Below, one piece after another: positions 12,220-23,912 of a stretch of DNA of 64,000 nucleotides. This stretch comes from Eutrigla gurnardus (lineage: Eukaryota; Chordata; Actinopteri; Perciformes; Triglidae): positions 29,692,290-29,756,289 of the forward strand of contig OY741265.1 in the NCBI GenBank assembly GCA_963514095.1. Reading direction: 5' to 3'. A model generated the notes under the pieces. The model saw only the letters and a list, made by a program, of their open reading frames with translations. It did not search any database and was not told the DNA's origin. Each line of letters begins with the position of its first letter. The first letter of the stretch is position 1. A program made the position numbers and the translations under genes.

Positions 12220-13081
12220 AGTGATGGTTCGGAGTAAAATGCACCCTAGGTCATTTCCACCATGACATCCAGCCAAATACCCCCTCGGAAGCATTTTTAG
12301 CGATGGCCAACATTGGTCAAGATAGGGCTAATCAGCCGATTATAATGCATGGAATGTTACCAAACTTCTGCAGTAGTACACATAGGGTCTGTACGCACAA
12401 AACGAGGCATTTTAAAGTTTGTAAGTACACCAGGAGTTTATTTAAAAGAACACTTGCCTGATAGCTTCTATCCTCGGCTGCTATGCTACCGCAGCGTACA
12501 CGCTACTTCCGTGTTTACCCAGCCGATGCCGTGACGCGAGTTTCACGCGAGAGTATGAAAAGTTTAGCTGAATTTTTATAAATGCTTTTATTATCAGGTC
12601 AACACTTGTCAACACTTGTTAACCTGATAATACAAGCATTTATAAAAATGTGTTGACCTGATAATACAATAAAAATTCTGCGAAACCTTTTCATACTCTT
12701 GTGTGAAACTCGCGTCACGACATCGGCTGGGTAAACACGGAAGTGGCATCTACGCTGCGGTAGCATAGCAGCCGAGGATAGAAGCTATCAGGCAAGTGTT
12801 CTTTTAAATAAACTCCTGCTGTACTTACAAACTTTAAAATGCCTCTTTTTGTGAGTACGGACCCTATGTGTACTACTGCAGAAGTTTGGTAACATTCCAT
12901 GCATTAGTGAGGTAATTTACGAGATATACCCTCTGTACCATAGCGCTAGTACTAAGGCATTCGGCTGATTAGCCCTATCTTGACCAATGCTGACCATCAC
13001 TAAAAATGCCTTCTGAGGGGGTGTTTGGCTGGATGTCATGGTGGAAATTACCTAGGGTGCATTTCACTCCGAACCATCACT
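12220..13081. mobile_element. palindromic TTAA-flanked element (862 bp)
   Basis: It starts AGTGATGGTTCGGAGT and ends with the exact inverse; TTAA lies on both sides (12216-12219, 13082-13085). Nearly the whole element is one inverted repeat, so the antiparallel frames at 12349-12534 and 12715-12900 encode almost the same 61 residues. The right arm has an extra segment of about 54 bp (12907-12960). TTAA targeting is known for piggyBac and Kolobok elements; which applies is not clear. Confidence 0.85.
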
Positions 13082-13381
13082 TTAACCGGCGGTTTACTGC
13101 CTCACAGCCCTTTCTAGTCGTGTGAAGCAGCTGCCATCTGTCCTCCTGTCTCCGGTCTCTGCTCGGAAGTTGAGGCTGTTGAAGGACACTTGAAGACAGC
13201 AGCAGCAAAAGGTCAAAACGGCTCCTCACAACAATAAAACTGTGGGACACAAACTCTGTCTGTCCTTCCCCACAATGCATCTCTCTCTCACCTTCACGCT
13301 CCATAAAGGAGCACGACCGCTCAAGGGTCTGTTGTTTGTGTGTGTAGACATCTGCTGATGGAGGACACCCTCCCTCAAAGA

Positions 13382-13382
<1 letters not shown>

Positions 13383-13423
<41 letters not shown>
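13383..13423 (+). repeat. (CA)n microsatellite
   Basis: Uninterrupted CA dinucleotides over about 40 bases. Confidence 0.97.
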
Positions 13424-13424
<1 letters not shown>

Positions 13425-15899
13425 AGGGCAGCACAATATCATTTAAAGGGAGGTAAAAGAGATGTCAAGGAAAGTCGACCTTAAGAAAGTTTACAATATT
13501 TAGTGGGGTTGTATGAGGCGGGGACAAAATAATGATCACTATGATTTATGTAAATATAATATATATAAAGTAGAAATGCAAGAATATTCAGCCTAAAGAC
13601 ATCATTTTGTAAGCACCTTGTTAAACTTAAATGCATCAATTTGTTATATTTCACTTTGAGTGAGCAAACTGAAAGTTGTAGTTCAATGAAAAATATGCTT
13701 TAGTAAATAACTTAATCATAAACACACTGGTTATAGATATGCGTGACACCCACAAAGGATGGTAAAAGACACAGGATCCTTGTTTGAAGATGGGCAGGCG
13801 TCACCACGCTGAGTAAGTAATATATCTTAATATTCATAACTCTTCTACTGCTGCTGTAACATTCAGGAAACGTTCTCACAGTGTTTGATTTGATATCCAT
13901 CATTGCAGTTGATCAAGTTCATTTAATTGTTGGGAAACAAAAATTGTGAGTGCGATTAATATGTGATTAATTGTGCAGCCCTCAGAGGTGCTTCTCCATC
14001 GTCAGTGCTTTAGCTACAGTACAGAAACATACAGGAGGCCCAGCATGGGAGCAAAGTAAGGTTCAGCTATGGAAACATTAAAAAAAATCAACATCACTTC
14101 CAGGGTACACTATATATAAAGCAACCCGACTCACTTTGTGTGACTTTGGTGAGTTCAAACTAATAAAAATCACAACAAAACACAAACAAACTAATCTGAT
14201 TAAGGCCAGCAACTTCTGTGATCTGCAGGGTTAAAAAAGCTGTTTTTTTAAATGGAGTATGGTGGTTTCGGTGAGAGCAGAGATGGATACAAGTACAACA
14301 GCTTCGGCTCCGTGTCTCAAAGTGTTCGCTCTTTATAGAATATTTTCATCGCTTTATCTTGCCGTCAAACAGACGTTTCAGATGGCAGGGCTCAACCCAT
14401 CATGGTAAAAAACCATGATGGGTTCAGCTTTCACACGTTTTTCTCAATATACATGAGGAATAAGCGTGAAAACTTTGTCGTTACTTGATAACCGCCAATA
14501 AATCAAATTGTAAAGGGGAAAGTCGATTTCTGATCCACTTACCCAACATTTAGATATTAATGTTTAACCTTGGGAAGAAACTGAACTGAATGTGAAATCT
14601 ATCTAGCATAGATCTTTTGAGGTGTTTCAGATAAGTCCACAGCAGCACATGGCTTTGCTCGTGTGCTACAAACCCCCTTTTAAAAAAACTCTGAATCAGC
14701 CTGATTATTTGTGGACTGAGTCCAAGTATGTTGGTCCACCCGACCTGCAGTGTGGATGATTGGAGCGGTTTCTTGTCTGCATGCAAACCAGTTTCATGGA
14801 GAAGTCTAATCAGGCAGGAAATTGTAAAGCTATTTTAGAGCCACAGCCTACTTCTGTTGTTGTGTATTTTACTGATACAAGACATTAGCTCCTGATTGGA
14901 TTTGATTTTCTTCTTTCTGTGCCGCGATGAAGAGTAGAAATGTCCACCGGCTCGCTGACCGTAGAGTTTGTCTTGACTCCAATAAACGCCTCGGCCTCAT
15001 TTCCCCATAATAAAGTAGATGTCTTCTAACGACCCTCAATACATTTTCCCAAAGCAGTTCTGAAGAGTCCAAGATATAAAGTACTGAATTCTGAATCCAG
15101 CTGGTTTTCAGCTGATCTTCATCATCGTCGTGCATAAACTCTTCAGCTTGAGTGACGAAAAACCAACAAACTTAATCAGACTCTTATGATATCGTAATTC
15201 ATTCCCATCATGCTGCTCAGAGTCACAGATTGACAGAGAAGTCTCTTCCAGTCGAACAGTCCTACTTATAACGACGCTAACAGCTAACTGCTAACATTAA
15301 CGGAGGTTACATTATGATGTATTTAAGCTCTACTAGTTTAAAAGGAGTTAAGGGGGGAAGATCAATTAGAACGTGTTCATGATGCGTTCAAATGTAATCT
15401 TGTCAAATGTACTTCTTGGTGAGAAGCTTGAATCCATCCAGTTGTGTGATGGGGATGAGTTCACAAGGATATAAAACAATTATGAGCTGTTTACCATCCA
15501 ACAGTAGCTCTACGCAGCGTATTTACCATTATTAAAACCACTAATGCCAAGATGTATTTTAATCAAAGCAATTATTTAAACAAAAATGATATTGTTCATC
15601 TCCTAATCATTTGAATGATATTTGTATGCAGAGAACCACTAAAGATGACAATAACATCGTAAAAAGGATAATGTATCATGTTCGTGCTGACCTAGAGATG
15701 GTGAACATGTTTTAACAGATGGTGGTGAAAACAGTCTGAAGCTGACTATCAATAGTTTTGAAAAAGAAAAAATCGGAATCAGAGCCGCCAGACTATTGCA
15801 TTGGCTGTATCTGCATTTGAATTAATTTGTATGTTCATTTAATTTGATTTTCTTATTTTGTAAAGTAACGTGTTTCACTCATTGTATATCCAGCATCAC
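13425..15899. other. no gene seen; one short perfect hairpin
   Basis: AT-rich DNA. At 14394-14424 there is a 13-bp perfect inverted repeat (aacccatcatggt, a loop of five A, then its complement). No other feature recognised. Confidence 0.5.
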
Positions 15900-15903
15900 T
15901 TAA

Positions 15904-16195
15904 AGGTCCAGTGTGTAAGATCTGGCATCATCAAGAGCAAGTTTAGTTTGTTCCTTCTGGGCTTCTGTTCAAACATGTCGGCCTGTTTGTCTTTAAGCTT
16001 AGAAGTGTTTCCCAAAAGGATCATACTGATTATTAACAAACACATTATTCCAGCAAGATCCAGTGTGTAATATTTATTGGCTGGAGATTAGATTTAATAT
16101 TAAGTATATTTTCTTTAGTGTATAACCATCTGATCACCTGGAAATAAGAACCGTTGCATCTTCGTTACCCGGGTCCTCTTTAAGAAATGTTCATA
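15904..16195 (+). mobile_element. teleost TTAA MITE, partial
   Basis: It begins after TTAA (15900-15903) with aggtccagtgtgtaagat, the start of a common fish MITE as I remember it. It continues with the expected inner words ttctgggcttctgttc, tttagtgtataaccatctg and ttcgttacccgggtcctctt. A second partial start (gatccagtgtgtaatattt) lies at 16056. The far inverted end is not clear. Confidence 0.6.
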
Positions 16196-17693
16196 TGCTG
16201 GACTTTATGATCTTAATCTTAACATGATTTGGGGGAAAGAGTATCACGTCTATCTAGCTGTAGGTATCAAGTTTCTCTTATCAACTCTGCCTGCAGAAAC
16301 TGGGTTTGTCGTATCTGTCTTTTGTAAGAAATCTGATTACTTCTCTTCAAAAATCAAAAATGTAACCTATCAGTGTGGATCAAAGAATTATTTTTGCTGC
16401 TTTTTTGCCACCCATTAAATAAGTAAAAATTCTAAAATGCATCAATTATGAAAAAAAAACATGAGTAATCTATGTCAAAAAATATCTGATCAAAGAATAT
16501 GTACTCGAGTCTTTTCTTGAGGTTCTGGCGGAGAAAACCCCGATTATTAAATCCTGAATAATGAGCACAAACATGAAAAATACTATTTCAAACATTTAAA
16601 CATCTACATCCTCCCTGATATAAGATACATCAACCCATGTTTTACACACACACATCTGACCCTGGGAGGTCAGAGAGAATATCAGAGCAACAAGCAGAAA
16701 ACCAACCCCTGCTGATTCACATCACACACTCAAACTCCCAGCTCGCCTTGTCGATTCACCAATAGAGACGTGAAAGCAACTTCAACATCAAATTGCGGCC
16801 ATGACTTGAATCCTGACAGCTCAAACACTACAGTCTCTGACTCCTTCCACCCCGCTGTGTTGAAGGCATCATTAGCAAGATCGGGATAGCACTCCGTAAA
16901 TTGCAATTTCACAGATAAATGTGTCGAAAGGTGGATGCTGAGCATCTAACATTTCTCTGGCCCTCATCCAGATAAAAGAAAACCTGATAATACAATAATT
17001 CTATTCATATACTTCCAATTTGAGATTAATTCCTAGTCCATGTCAGTTTGCCCATCATCCCCAGAGTCTACCATGTGGCTCTCTTGGAGAGAAACACTAG
17101 TATGGCTACATGGTGGACCGGCTGCTGTCATCCAGCAGACCTCAGCCCTTCAGCCCCTCCATCACTCCTCGCAGGTCAGCAATGTTCTGTCAGTCTGAGT
17201 CTCTCTGACCTTTTGCATGCACAGTGTGAAGGGGGCCACCTCTTACTAAAATTGGACACCAGAGTTTAATACAACCTTAGTCAAATCACGTTGGTCAAGC
17301 ACTGTTGTGTTAAGATGCCCTTTTGAAAAGCAGAAAAGAAATATTTGACATTTGAAAAGTATGAACTGTGGGATTCTTTTACATTCACACTGACATTCGT
17401 CACCACTTTCTGTGCATCAGACCCCACCTTTGTGAGAATATTTTAAATTCTCCATTTCTGAAAATGAACACACACATACCTGGTGGTACTGTGATAGGAT
17501 GCCACCTGTGCAACAAGTCCAGTCGTGAAATTTCCTCACTCCTAAATTTGATTTGAAAGGGAATCTGTAATCTCTCATATTTTACTTCAATGGAGCTGAA
17601 ACCAAAGAGAGAGAAAAATAATGTCTCTGCTTTGTCCTGGCAGTAATAATGTGCCTCAGTCTTTATGGACCTTTTATGGACCTATATATCATC

Positions 17694-17732
<39 letters not shown>

Positions 17733-17860
17733 TACAAATCAATGTAATCAGGATGGTCAGAGCAGCAACCATTGCAACCCTTAACTGGGCCACTTATGTT
17801 ATAAAGTAAACCGACTTACATCAAGTGTTGGACTCACTGAGGTTTTTCAGTAACGACTAT
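16196..17860. other. no gene seen; (ACA)n microsatellite
   Basis: A CAA/ACA repeat covers about 17692-17731. Other stretches show no exon with splice signals and no paired repeat ends. Confidence 0.5.
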
Positions 17861-17861
17861 C

Positions 17862-18030
17862 TGGTTAGCTAGCTACCAAGCTAACTAGATACCTACCTAA
17901 CTAGATAACAAGCTAATTAGATACCTAGCGAACTAGATAACAAGCTAACTAGATAACAAGCTAACTAAATAACAAACTAACTAGATAACATGCTAACTAG
18001 CTACTGACTTAACCAGCCACCTAGCTAACT
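17862..18030 (+). repeat. minisatellite of AACTAGATAACAAGCT-like units
   Basis: About nine degenerate units of roughly 16 bp, built from variants of gctaactagataacaa. Confidence 0.85.
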
Positions 18031-18526
18031 CTCTGTCCTCCCTAGAGCTGCATCCTCTCTCTTCCTGGTGAGTTGCTTTCAGTTAAAAATAAGGGTTTAA
18101 CAGGTGGCCCCAGACCAGGGCCTCCCTCGTCTCCCTGGAGAATTTGTCCGGATGACTTGAATCTTAATTTCTTACACCAGGACCAGACAATCAGAGCTGC
18201 TCCTACAGCTGCAGAGAGCTTGATAATGACGTTGTCCACTGACAACGTGTCCAGGTAGCAAACTACCTGTTTTGTGAATGAGAAATATCTGCGCTAACAT
18301 CATCAACATCACATGTGTGTTGTTTTAACCTGCCGAGTCACTTGAGGTCAATCTCTTGCTTAACTTTAACGGAAGCTGTTTTACAATTAAACCCTTTTAA
18401 AATGACCTGACTGGTTTATACAGCTCCTTGGCACTGAGCCATTCTTCTGATACAAATACATTATTAATGGCTGCTGAGTCAAGAGAGTGCTCTGTAGAGT
18501 GCTTCTTGACCTTAGCTTGACCTATT

Positions 18527-19538
18527 ACAGTTTTTTACGATTGTTTACACACTAAAATAAAAATGTCCACACAATTTGCGAAATTCTACTCCAAGGAGCA
18601 AAACACCTCCACAGATTTGCACAACATTACACACAATGTCTGCTTCACCCTTTTTGCAAAACATTACACACAGGGACTTGTGGGAAACTCTACACACATT
18701 TTCACACCTTAGACACAGATAAGGATTGTGAGGTTACTTCCTTGTCATTACAAAGCCCCGGATTGCCAATGACCACACTAATGAACAAATTGGATAATCA
18801 CATCCACCAAGTGTGGAAGCACACATGTGCTTATTTGAAAATGCAGCACTCAGGTGTGCTATAAAAGGCAGCAGGTGAGTTCACCTGTCTTCAACAAAAA
18901 TGGAAGGAGCTAGAAGAAGAAGAAGAGTGAGAATGAGAGGGGGAGCTCAAAGAGGAGATGAAGGCGGTAGAGGAAGAGGAGAAGGAGGTAGAGGAGGAGG
19001 CCCAGGTAGAGGAAGAGGAGAAGAAGGAGATAGAAGAAGAGGTAGATGAAATAAATACTTGAAATATTTAGTCTGCAGCATCAGTGTTGTGCAGTGCTTG
19101 GTAAGTTTATAGTAGGCCTAGTTGTGTACATTCTCCCTATATCTCAAACTAATCATGAAGAATGTTATGGGTTTGTCAATATTTTAAAAAAATCTAAATT
19201 ATCCCTTCCATAACAATGTCTGGCCAAAAATCTAGCACATGCTATTTCCTAAAATCAGTTTTTTTACAAATGTGTTTTTTATGTATCACAGCAGTGTGAA
19301 ACTGGCTGCAATAGTGTCTGATCATTGAGGACTGTGTTGGTTAAATGAAAACTAATAGCATTTTCACAAATATGTGTATATGTTTTGATTGAAGTGTGTA
19401 TGTTTTGACTGAAGTGTGTCATTTTGCAAACAATCTAGGAATTATGCAAATTGAGTGTGGTGTTTGGATAATTGTTTTTATATTTTGAAAAAAAGAACCC
19501 GGTTTTCAAAATTGCATGTAAACAATTACAAAAAACTG
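18527..19538 (+). mobile_element. Tc1/mariner-type deletion derivative flanked by TA
   Basis: Inverted ends cagttttttacgattgttta / taaacaattacaaaaaactg are flanked by TA at 18525-18526 and 19539-19540. TA duplication is the rule for the Tc1/mariner (IS630) superfamily. The inside keeps only the start of the transposase (18900-19049); the HTH and DDE parts are absent, so it depends on another copy for movement. Confidence 0.8.
18900..19049 (+). pseudogene. Arg/Gly-rich N-terminal stub of a fish IS630-type transposase
   Basis: A 49-codon frame starts MEGARRRRRVRMRGGAQRGD and continues as RG/GRG repeats to a TGA. Full-length fish relatives, as I know them, begin with such a GRGRG-rich tail and continue into a helix-turn-helix and a catalytic domain. 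Here the frame stops after the basic tail, so it is a truncated gene. Low complexity alone could mislead, but its place within TA-flanked inverted ends supports the call. Confidence 0.6.
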
Positions 19539-21155
19539 TAACAAAGGCTGGATATCACCATAGTCCAGTCACAATACCATCTTATTGAGATTTGAAACAT
19601 TTTGCGAAATGCTGAGTATTACCATATTGCGATGTATCAAGTTTTTTTTGACCCGCAAATAATGCAGTTTGTCAACCTAAATGGCCCTGCAGATGTACAC
19701 AGAGAAGGGGTTTGTGGGTGCCATCAACTCACAGGGAAAGTCTATGTCTGCCCCTGCCGTACCTCAGCAATGAAACCACATCAAGGTGCATCAAACAAGC
19801 CGGATGATCCAATGTCCTGTCGGGAGTTGAGGAAAGTTGTATAAAAGGCATGTCATTTCTTGTACTCGGTCAGAAACATCTAAACATTAAGCTGTAATGA
19901 ACTGATTGATATCACTCACACAAGCAAATGTTCCAATTAGTCATTCAAAAAAAATGAACAACTAAAGCTGTTAAAATAATTTTTCCGTAAACTAATAAAT
20001 TCACCCAAGGAGGAGATCGGAGACATAAGTAAAGTCGACGTCTGACTTTAATCTTGTACAAGAGGAGCAGTTACAGTGCAACAACGTGTGAGGATGCTAC
20101 AGAGGAAGTGCTCAAATCATTGTTGTGACTTGAGTCTTTTAAAGGCACAGGAGATAACGGGTCATTGAAAACATGTAATACAAGACATCATGTGCACAGG
20201 GCCCCTGATAACGGTTAGCTGTTCTGCAGGATAGCTTTAGGCCCTGTTTAGGTCATCAGTGGAAATACTAAAGTCATTAAAACACTAAACATGTGGTTAT
20301 ACAAAATTCTTATAACAAAAGCCTTTAAATCTGTGCTGGGGAATTAGGTTAATCAAAAAGAAGCTAATCTCGTCATCCTGAAACAAAATACATCCCGCCA
20401 ACAATAAGACACCATGAAATGTGTACAATATAAATTGAGAGCGCCATGCAGACAAAGCGTCTAATTAGCTCTCTGGGGGAAATCTTGCTGCTGCACAGCG
20501 TGCACAGATCTCCTGCCGCCACTGTAATGCAAGTTAGGCATTAATTGACTGACCGCATGCAGGGGAAAGCACATTGACTGCATCATTAACGGATGGAAAG
20601 AATGAGCGATCGTATCAGGACACGCTGATATGTTCAGGTACCTCACTAAAGCTGCAGAGGACGGTGCATTACAAAGTGCCCTGAGTCGGTAGCCAGGCAG
20701 CCAACCGGGGAAGGATGGAAATCTCCACCCTGACCCAGCCATTACTCCTCATCCACTAACGAGTGGAGTGTGAGAGCAGGATGACTTCACGCCCAAGGCG
20801 ACTGACTTCATCAGGACACAGAGAAACACATCTATTATCTCTGTTTGTGAGTCTGATCTTCACAGAACAATGTGGCTCTGTGAGTCTCCTTCACCACCTC
20901 TGCCCCGTTACACAGAGAAGCAGTTAGTGAAGTCACTACGGACACAGAGGGCTCACAGTAAACCGCAGCACTGCAGCAGAAAACACTCAAACCACCAACA
21001 TCAGGATTTTTACACAGATTTTTAAACAGAAGTATATATATATATATTCACTGCACTGCATTGCGGTGTCAGTTTCACAGAATTTGTGAAACAATGCAGT
21101 CTTAGCTTAGTCCCTCTTTAACTTCACTGCCTTGTTCTACTTTTTCCACTGTCTC

Positions 21156-21158
<3 letters not shown>
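19539..21158. other. no gene seen; possible conserved non-coding block
   Basis: A short (TA)n tract lies at 21031-21048. The stretch 20440-20740 is less AT-biased and free of repeats, with TTAATT/ATTA homeobox-like words. It has the look of a regulatory element, but this cannot be shown from one sequence. Confidence 0.35.
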
Positions 21159-21235
<77 letters not shown>

Positions 21236-21340
21236 TGCTTGTGTGTGTGTGTGTGTGTGGGTGTGTGTGTGCATGTGTGTGTGTGTGTGTGTGTGTGCGT
21301 GTGTTTGTGTGTGTGTTTGTGAATGTGTGTGTGTGTGTGT
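21159..21340 (+). repeat. long (TG)n microsatellite
   Basis: About 180 bases of TG with scattered GC, TT and CA interruptions. Frames read as Cys-Val or His-Thr repeats here are artefacts. Confidence 0.97.
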
Positions 21341-21866
21341 TAGCAATGTCAAGTGTCGCAGCCAAAAGGCCGGATGTGTGACTTCTGACCTCAGATATAA
21401 GTGCTGCCGCTCAGTAATCATCTCCTCTGACTTCCTGTCCTTACTTCTAGCTGACCTGAGGTCAGAGGAGGCTGTTGGCTGGAATAAGGTCATCGGTGCA
21501 TCGAGGGCCACGAATGGACAGCTTGTCCACTCGAGTTCTTAGGAGACCACCGTGTTTGTTCTCTCATTCTTGGGCTTTATTTATCAAACATGTCAGTGAA
21601 GGATGGGTTAAAAAAAGTGACCCGCATTTTGCTCAACTTTTCATCGGAAGAGGAAAACCATTCATTCCGCCCCCCACCCCCCTTTTTTTTATGTTGAAAA
21701 GTCATCCTTCAGGATTTTGTCTTTCCTAATGATAGCCAGTCTACAACTTCTTGTAATTGTGTTTAGAGTAAATCCCGGTCGTATTGCTCACCTATTTAAC
21801 AATATATTCAAGCGATCACAGAAAAGTCCTTCATATCTCAATACCACTCAGCAGTTCAATCAAATG

Positions 21867-22030
21867 TAGGGCTTTAATCGATTTAATTGATTCATTTGCA
21901 TTTTTACTTTCCTACGGTTTGTGAAATGGCTGAACTGCAAAATCGATTTAAAAACAGTTCTAGACTCCACAGAAATGCTTTGCTTTTGCTTTAAGGGACT
22001 CCGTAGTACACTGTCAGAAAAAAGGGTACG
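21867..22030. mobile_element. truncated copy of the TAGGGCTG hAT-like family
   Basis: It starts tagggctttaatcgattt and contains ttttactttcctac, gtttgtgaaatggctgaac and gggactccgtagta. All of these recur at 53735-53840 in another copy. The right end is lost. Confidence 0.5.
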
Positions 22031-22206
22031 CCTGAGGTCCATTCGTGTGGTGCTAATATTCCTGCCCCTCATCTTCACAGAGAAAGTGGACCACTTCATT
22101 ACAATTGGATAGGTATGGATTCAGTTCTTATATCTTACTGAAAAAATAGTTGAGGGACAATCCTTGTTTGTATCTCTCACTGGAAACAATATATTATTAT
22201 TATTAT

Positions 22207-22285
22207 AATTATTATTATTTCATTTTTAAGAATAATTACTTATATAGCACATTTTAAAAAACAGGTTTACAAAGTGCTTGTCAAA
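22207..22285 (+). repeat. LINE-tail-like repeat fragment
   Basis: The words ttatatagcacattt and tttacaaagtgcttg are typical of dispersed fish LINE 3' tails. Class not determined. Confidence 0.4.
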
Positions 22286-22396
22286 TTGTTACACTTTCAC
22301 GTTTTTGATCAATTAAAGTGAAGGTTTGGAGCATTGATAATGAAGCTGTATCTGTTTTAGTTATTTGCTTCACCATTGTTTTGAATTTTTTTTGCA

Positions 22397-22694
22397 GTGT
22401 GACAGTCAGCGTCCCTATCCAACTGTACAGCAGGTAGACAGTGACTGGAAAATGGCCTTTACCAGGAAGGTTCCTGTTTCAGTCAGGGTGAACGGTGTGG
22501 AGCTGTGCCAAGGAAGAGGAGTTGAACATGGGGAAATGGCAGCCTTCTATGCCTACTTTGTTTTCGACCTGGCTTTCCCACCCTACATGAAGAAGACGCT
22601 GACCTTTCTCCAACATGCTGTACTGAACATTACTGAGATGGGTGACAAGGATTTTCCAGTCACTGTCACCACAATTATTAATCTACTCTTCTAA
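22397..22694 (+). pseudogene. transposon-type ORF fragment, C-terminal half
   Basis: After a possible acceptor (ttttttttgcag) the frame reads CDSQRPYPTVQQVD and later FYAYFVFDLAFPPYMKKTLT then FLQHAVLNI, ending at TAA. The pattern vFD-x-x-YP-x-x-x-KKTL-x-FLQ is familiar from the C-terminus of repetitive, uncharacterised teleost proteins that come with transposons. The exact family is not certain. The next frame starts three bases later, so this looks like one of two adjacent genes of the same element. Confidence 0.45.
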
Positions 22695-23103
22695 ATATGC
22701 CTCGACCGTATCGATGTGCCAGGAGTAGAAGAACTACCTTCACCCTAATGAAACTGATTCAACATGTTGGTCTTATCAATGCACACAAATCCAACTTCAA
22801 TATGACTTGTGGACTAAATGACTATAAATCATCTTTACATTATATGAGTCCTACAGGCGTCATGTGTATCATAAGCACAGGAAACAGGTGCTACCTGAGA
22901 ACAACAGGACAGTGATCTAAACAACGCAAATGACACTGATCTAAGTGATGGAGATAACTCAGAAAATGATTTGCAGCCTCAGGCAGATCTACCACCTATA
23001 ATGGATGCATTATTTAGAAATTTTAAAGAAAATCTTTGTAGCTATATTCTAAAATGTAGAGAAAAGAATAACATTCCACAGGCTGTCCAGCAGGACATTT
23101 TAA

Positions 23104-23912
23104 AGCAACACTAAAGAGTTTTTAGTGCCTTAAAATAATGTTTCCAAAATAGTTTTAGTGGTTCATCACCTCAAAACCGGGTGAACGGTACTTCCGCACT
23201 CGCTCTGCGGCCCTATCGGCTGTAACCGCACTATGTAACTTTGCCTTGTCGGGTGGTTGTTTTGTAGTTCTAATGAGACTACAAATTTGCATGCTTTACG
23301 GCAAGCGTTACAAAAGCCGGTAGGTGGAGGCTCTGCGTAGAGATCAGTGGGAGAACACCCGGCAGGTGCGTGGAAGATATCTTGCAGCTAGGTAGTTTTT
23401 AAATTGACGTCATTGCAGAGCCTGCAAAGAAAAGGAGGAGTATAATGTCCGATGAGGCGAAGGAAAGAAAACAGGAGCATGACAAAGAAAGAGCTCCAAC
23501 GAGAGTGAATAACGGACCGGCTCACACTCGTTGGCGAGAGCTGAAGGAGGCTACAAAATGCAAGATGGATGGTGACTTGGCTTTGTTGCTGCTGGACTTG
23601 TAAATAATACCGGTAATCAGTTTTTTCCAACAGTGTGCATCTGTGTACAATACATTGTCGATTATTTTATTGGCTCATGTTGGCTAAGGTGTTAGCTCTT
23701 GTGCTAATATATATGTAACTATCGCTATGGCTACCTTGTCACTGTACATCGTTCAACTTGTACATTGATTCCAGAGCCGGTTCTGCATACAAACAAATAA
23801 CGTGCGTGCGACGGTAGGCTGTGGTAGGCTAAATTATTTGCGACGGCAGTGATGGACAATTCCACTTCCAACCTGTAGGGGGACCGAAGAGGAAAACTTC
23901 TTAAGTGTTGCT
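23104..23912 (+). mobile_element. TTAA-flanked MITE inserted in the transposon ORF
   Basis: Ends agcaacactaaagag / cttaagtgttgct are inverted, with TTAA at 23100-23103 and 23913-23916. Removing it rejoins the interrupted frame region on both sides. It carries a small open frame at 23445-23603. Confidence 0.8.
23445..23603 (+). CDS. 52-residue open frame inside the TTAA element
   Basis: The frame starts MSDEAKERKQEHDKERAPTR, then NNGPAHTRWRELKEATKCKM and ends DGDLALLLLDL before TAA. A basic, helical N-terminus followed by RWRELKE...D-x-x-LA-x-LLLD resembles a short motif met repeatedly in fish hypothetical proteins, usually written with an N-x-G-x-A-x-x-RW core. It could be a captured exon or a remnant of the element's own gene. 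No splice donor was found. Function unknown. Confidence 0.35.
   Translation: MSDEAKERKQEHDKERAPTRVNNGPAHTRWRELKEATKCKMDGDLALLLLDL

Noticed and set aside
12349..12900. Two near-identical 61-residue frames in opposite directions
   Set aside because: They are mirror images made by the palindromic element, not paired genes.
13077..13442. 121-codon minus-strand frame
   Set aside because: It runs from a CA microsatellite into the TTAA flank of a MITE; no domain and no splice support.
21132..21542. Long open frames of Cys-Val or His-Thr repeats
   Set aside because: They only translate the TG/CA microsatellite; there are no splice sites or other protein features.
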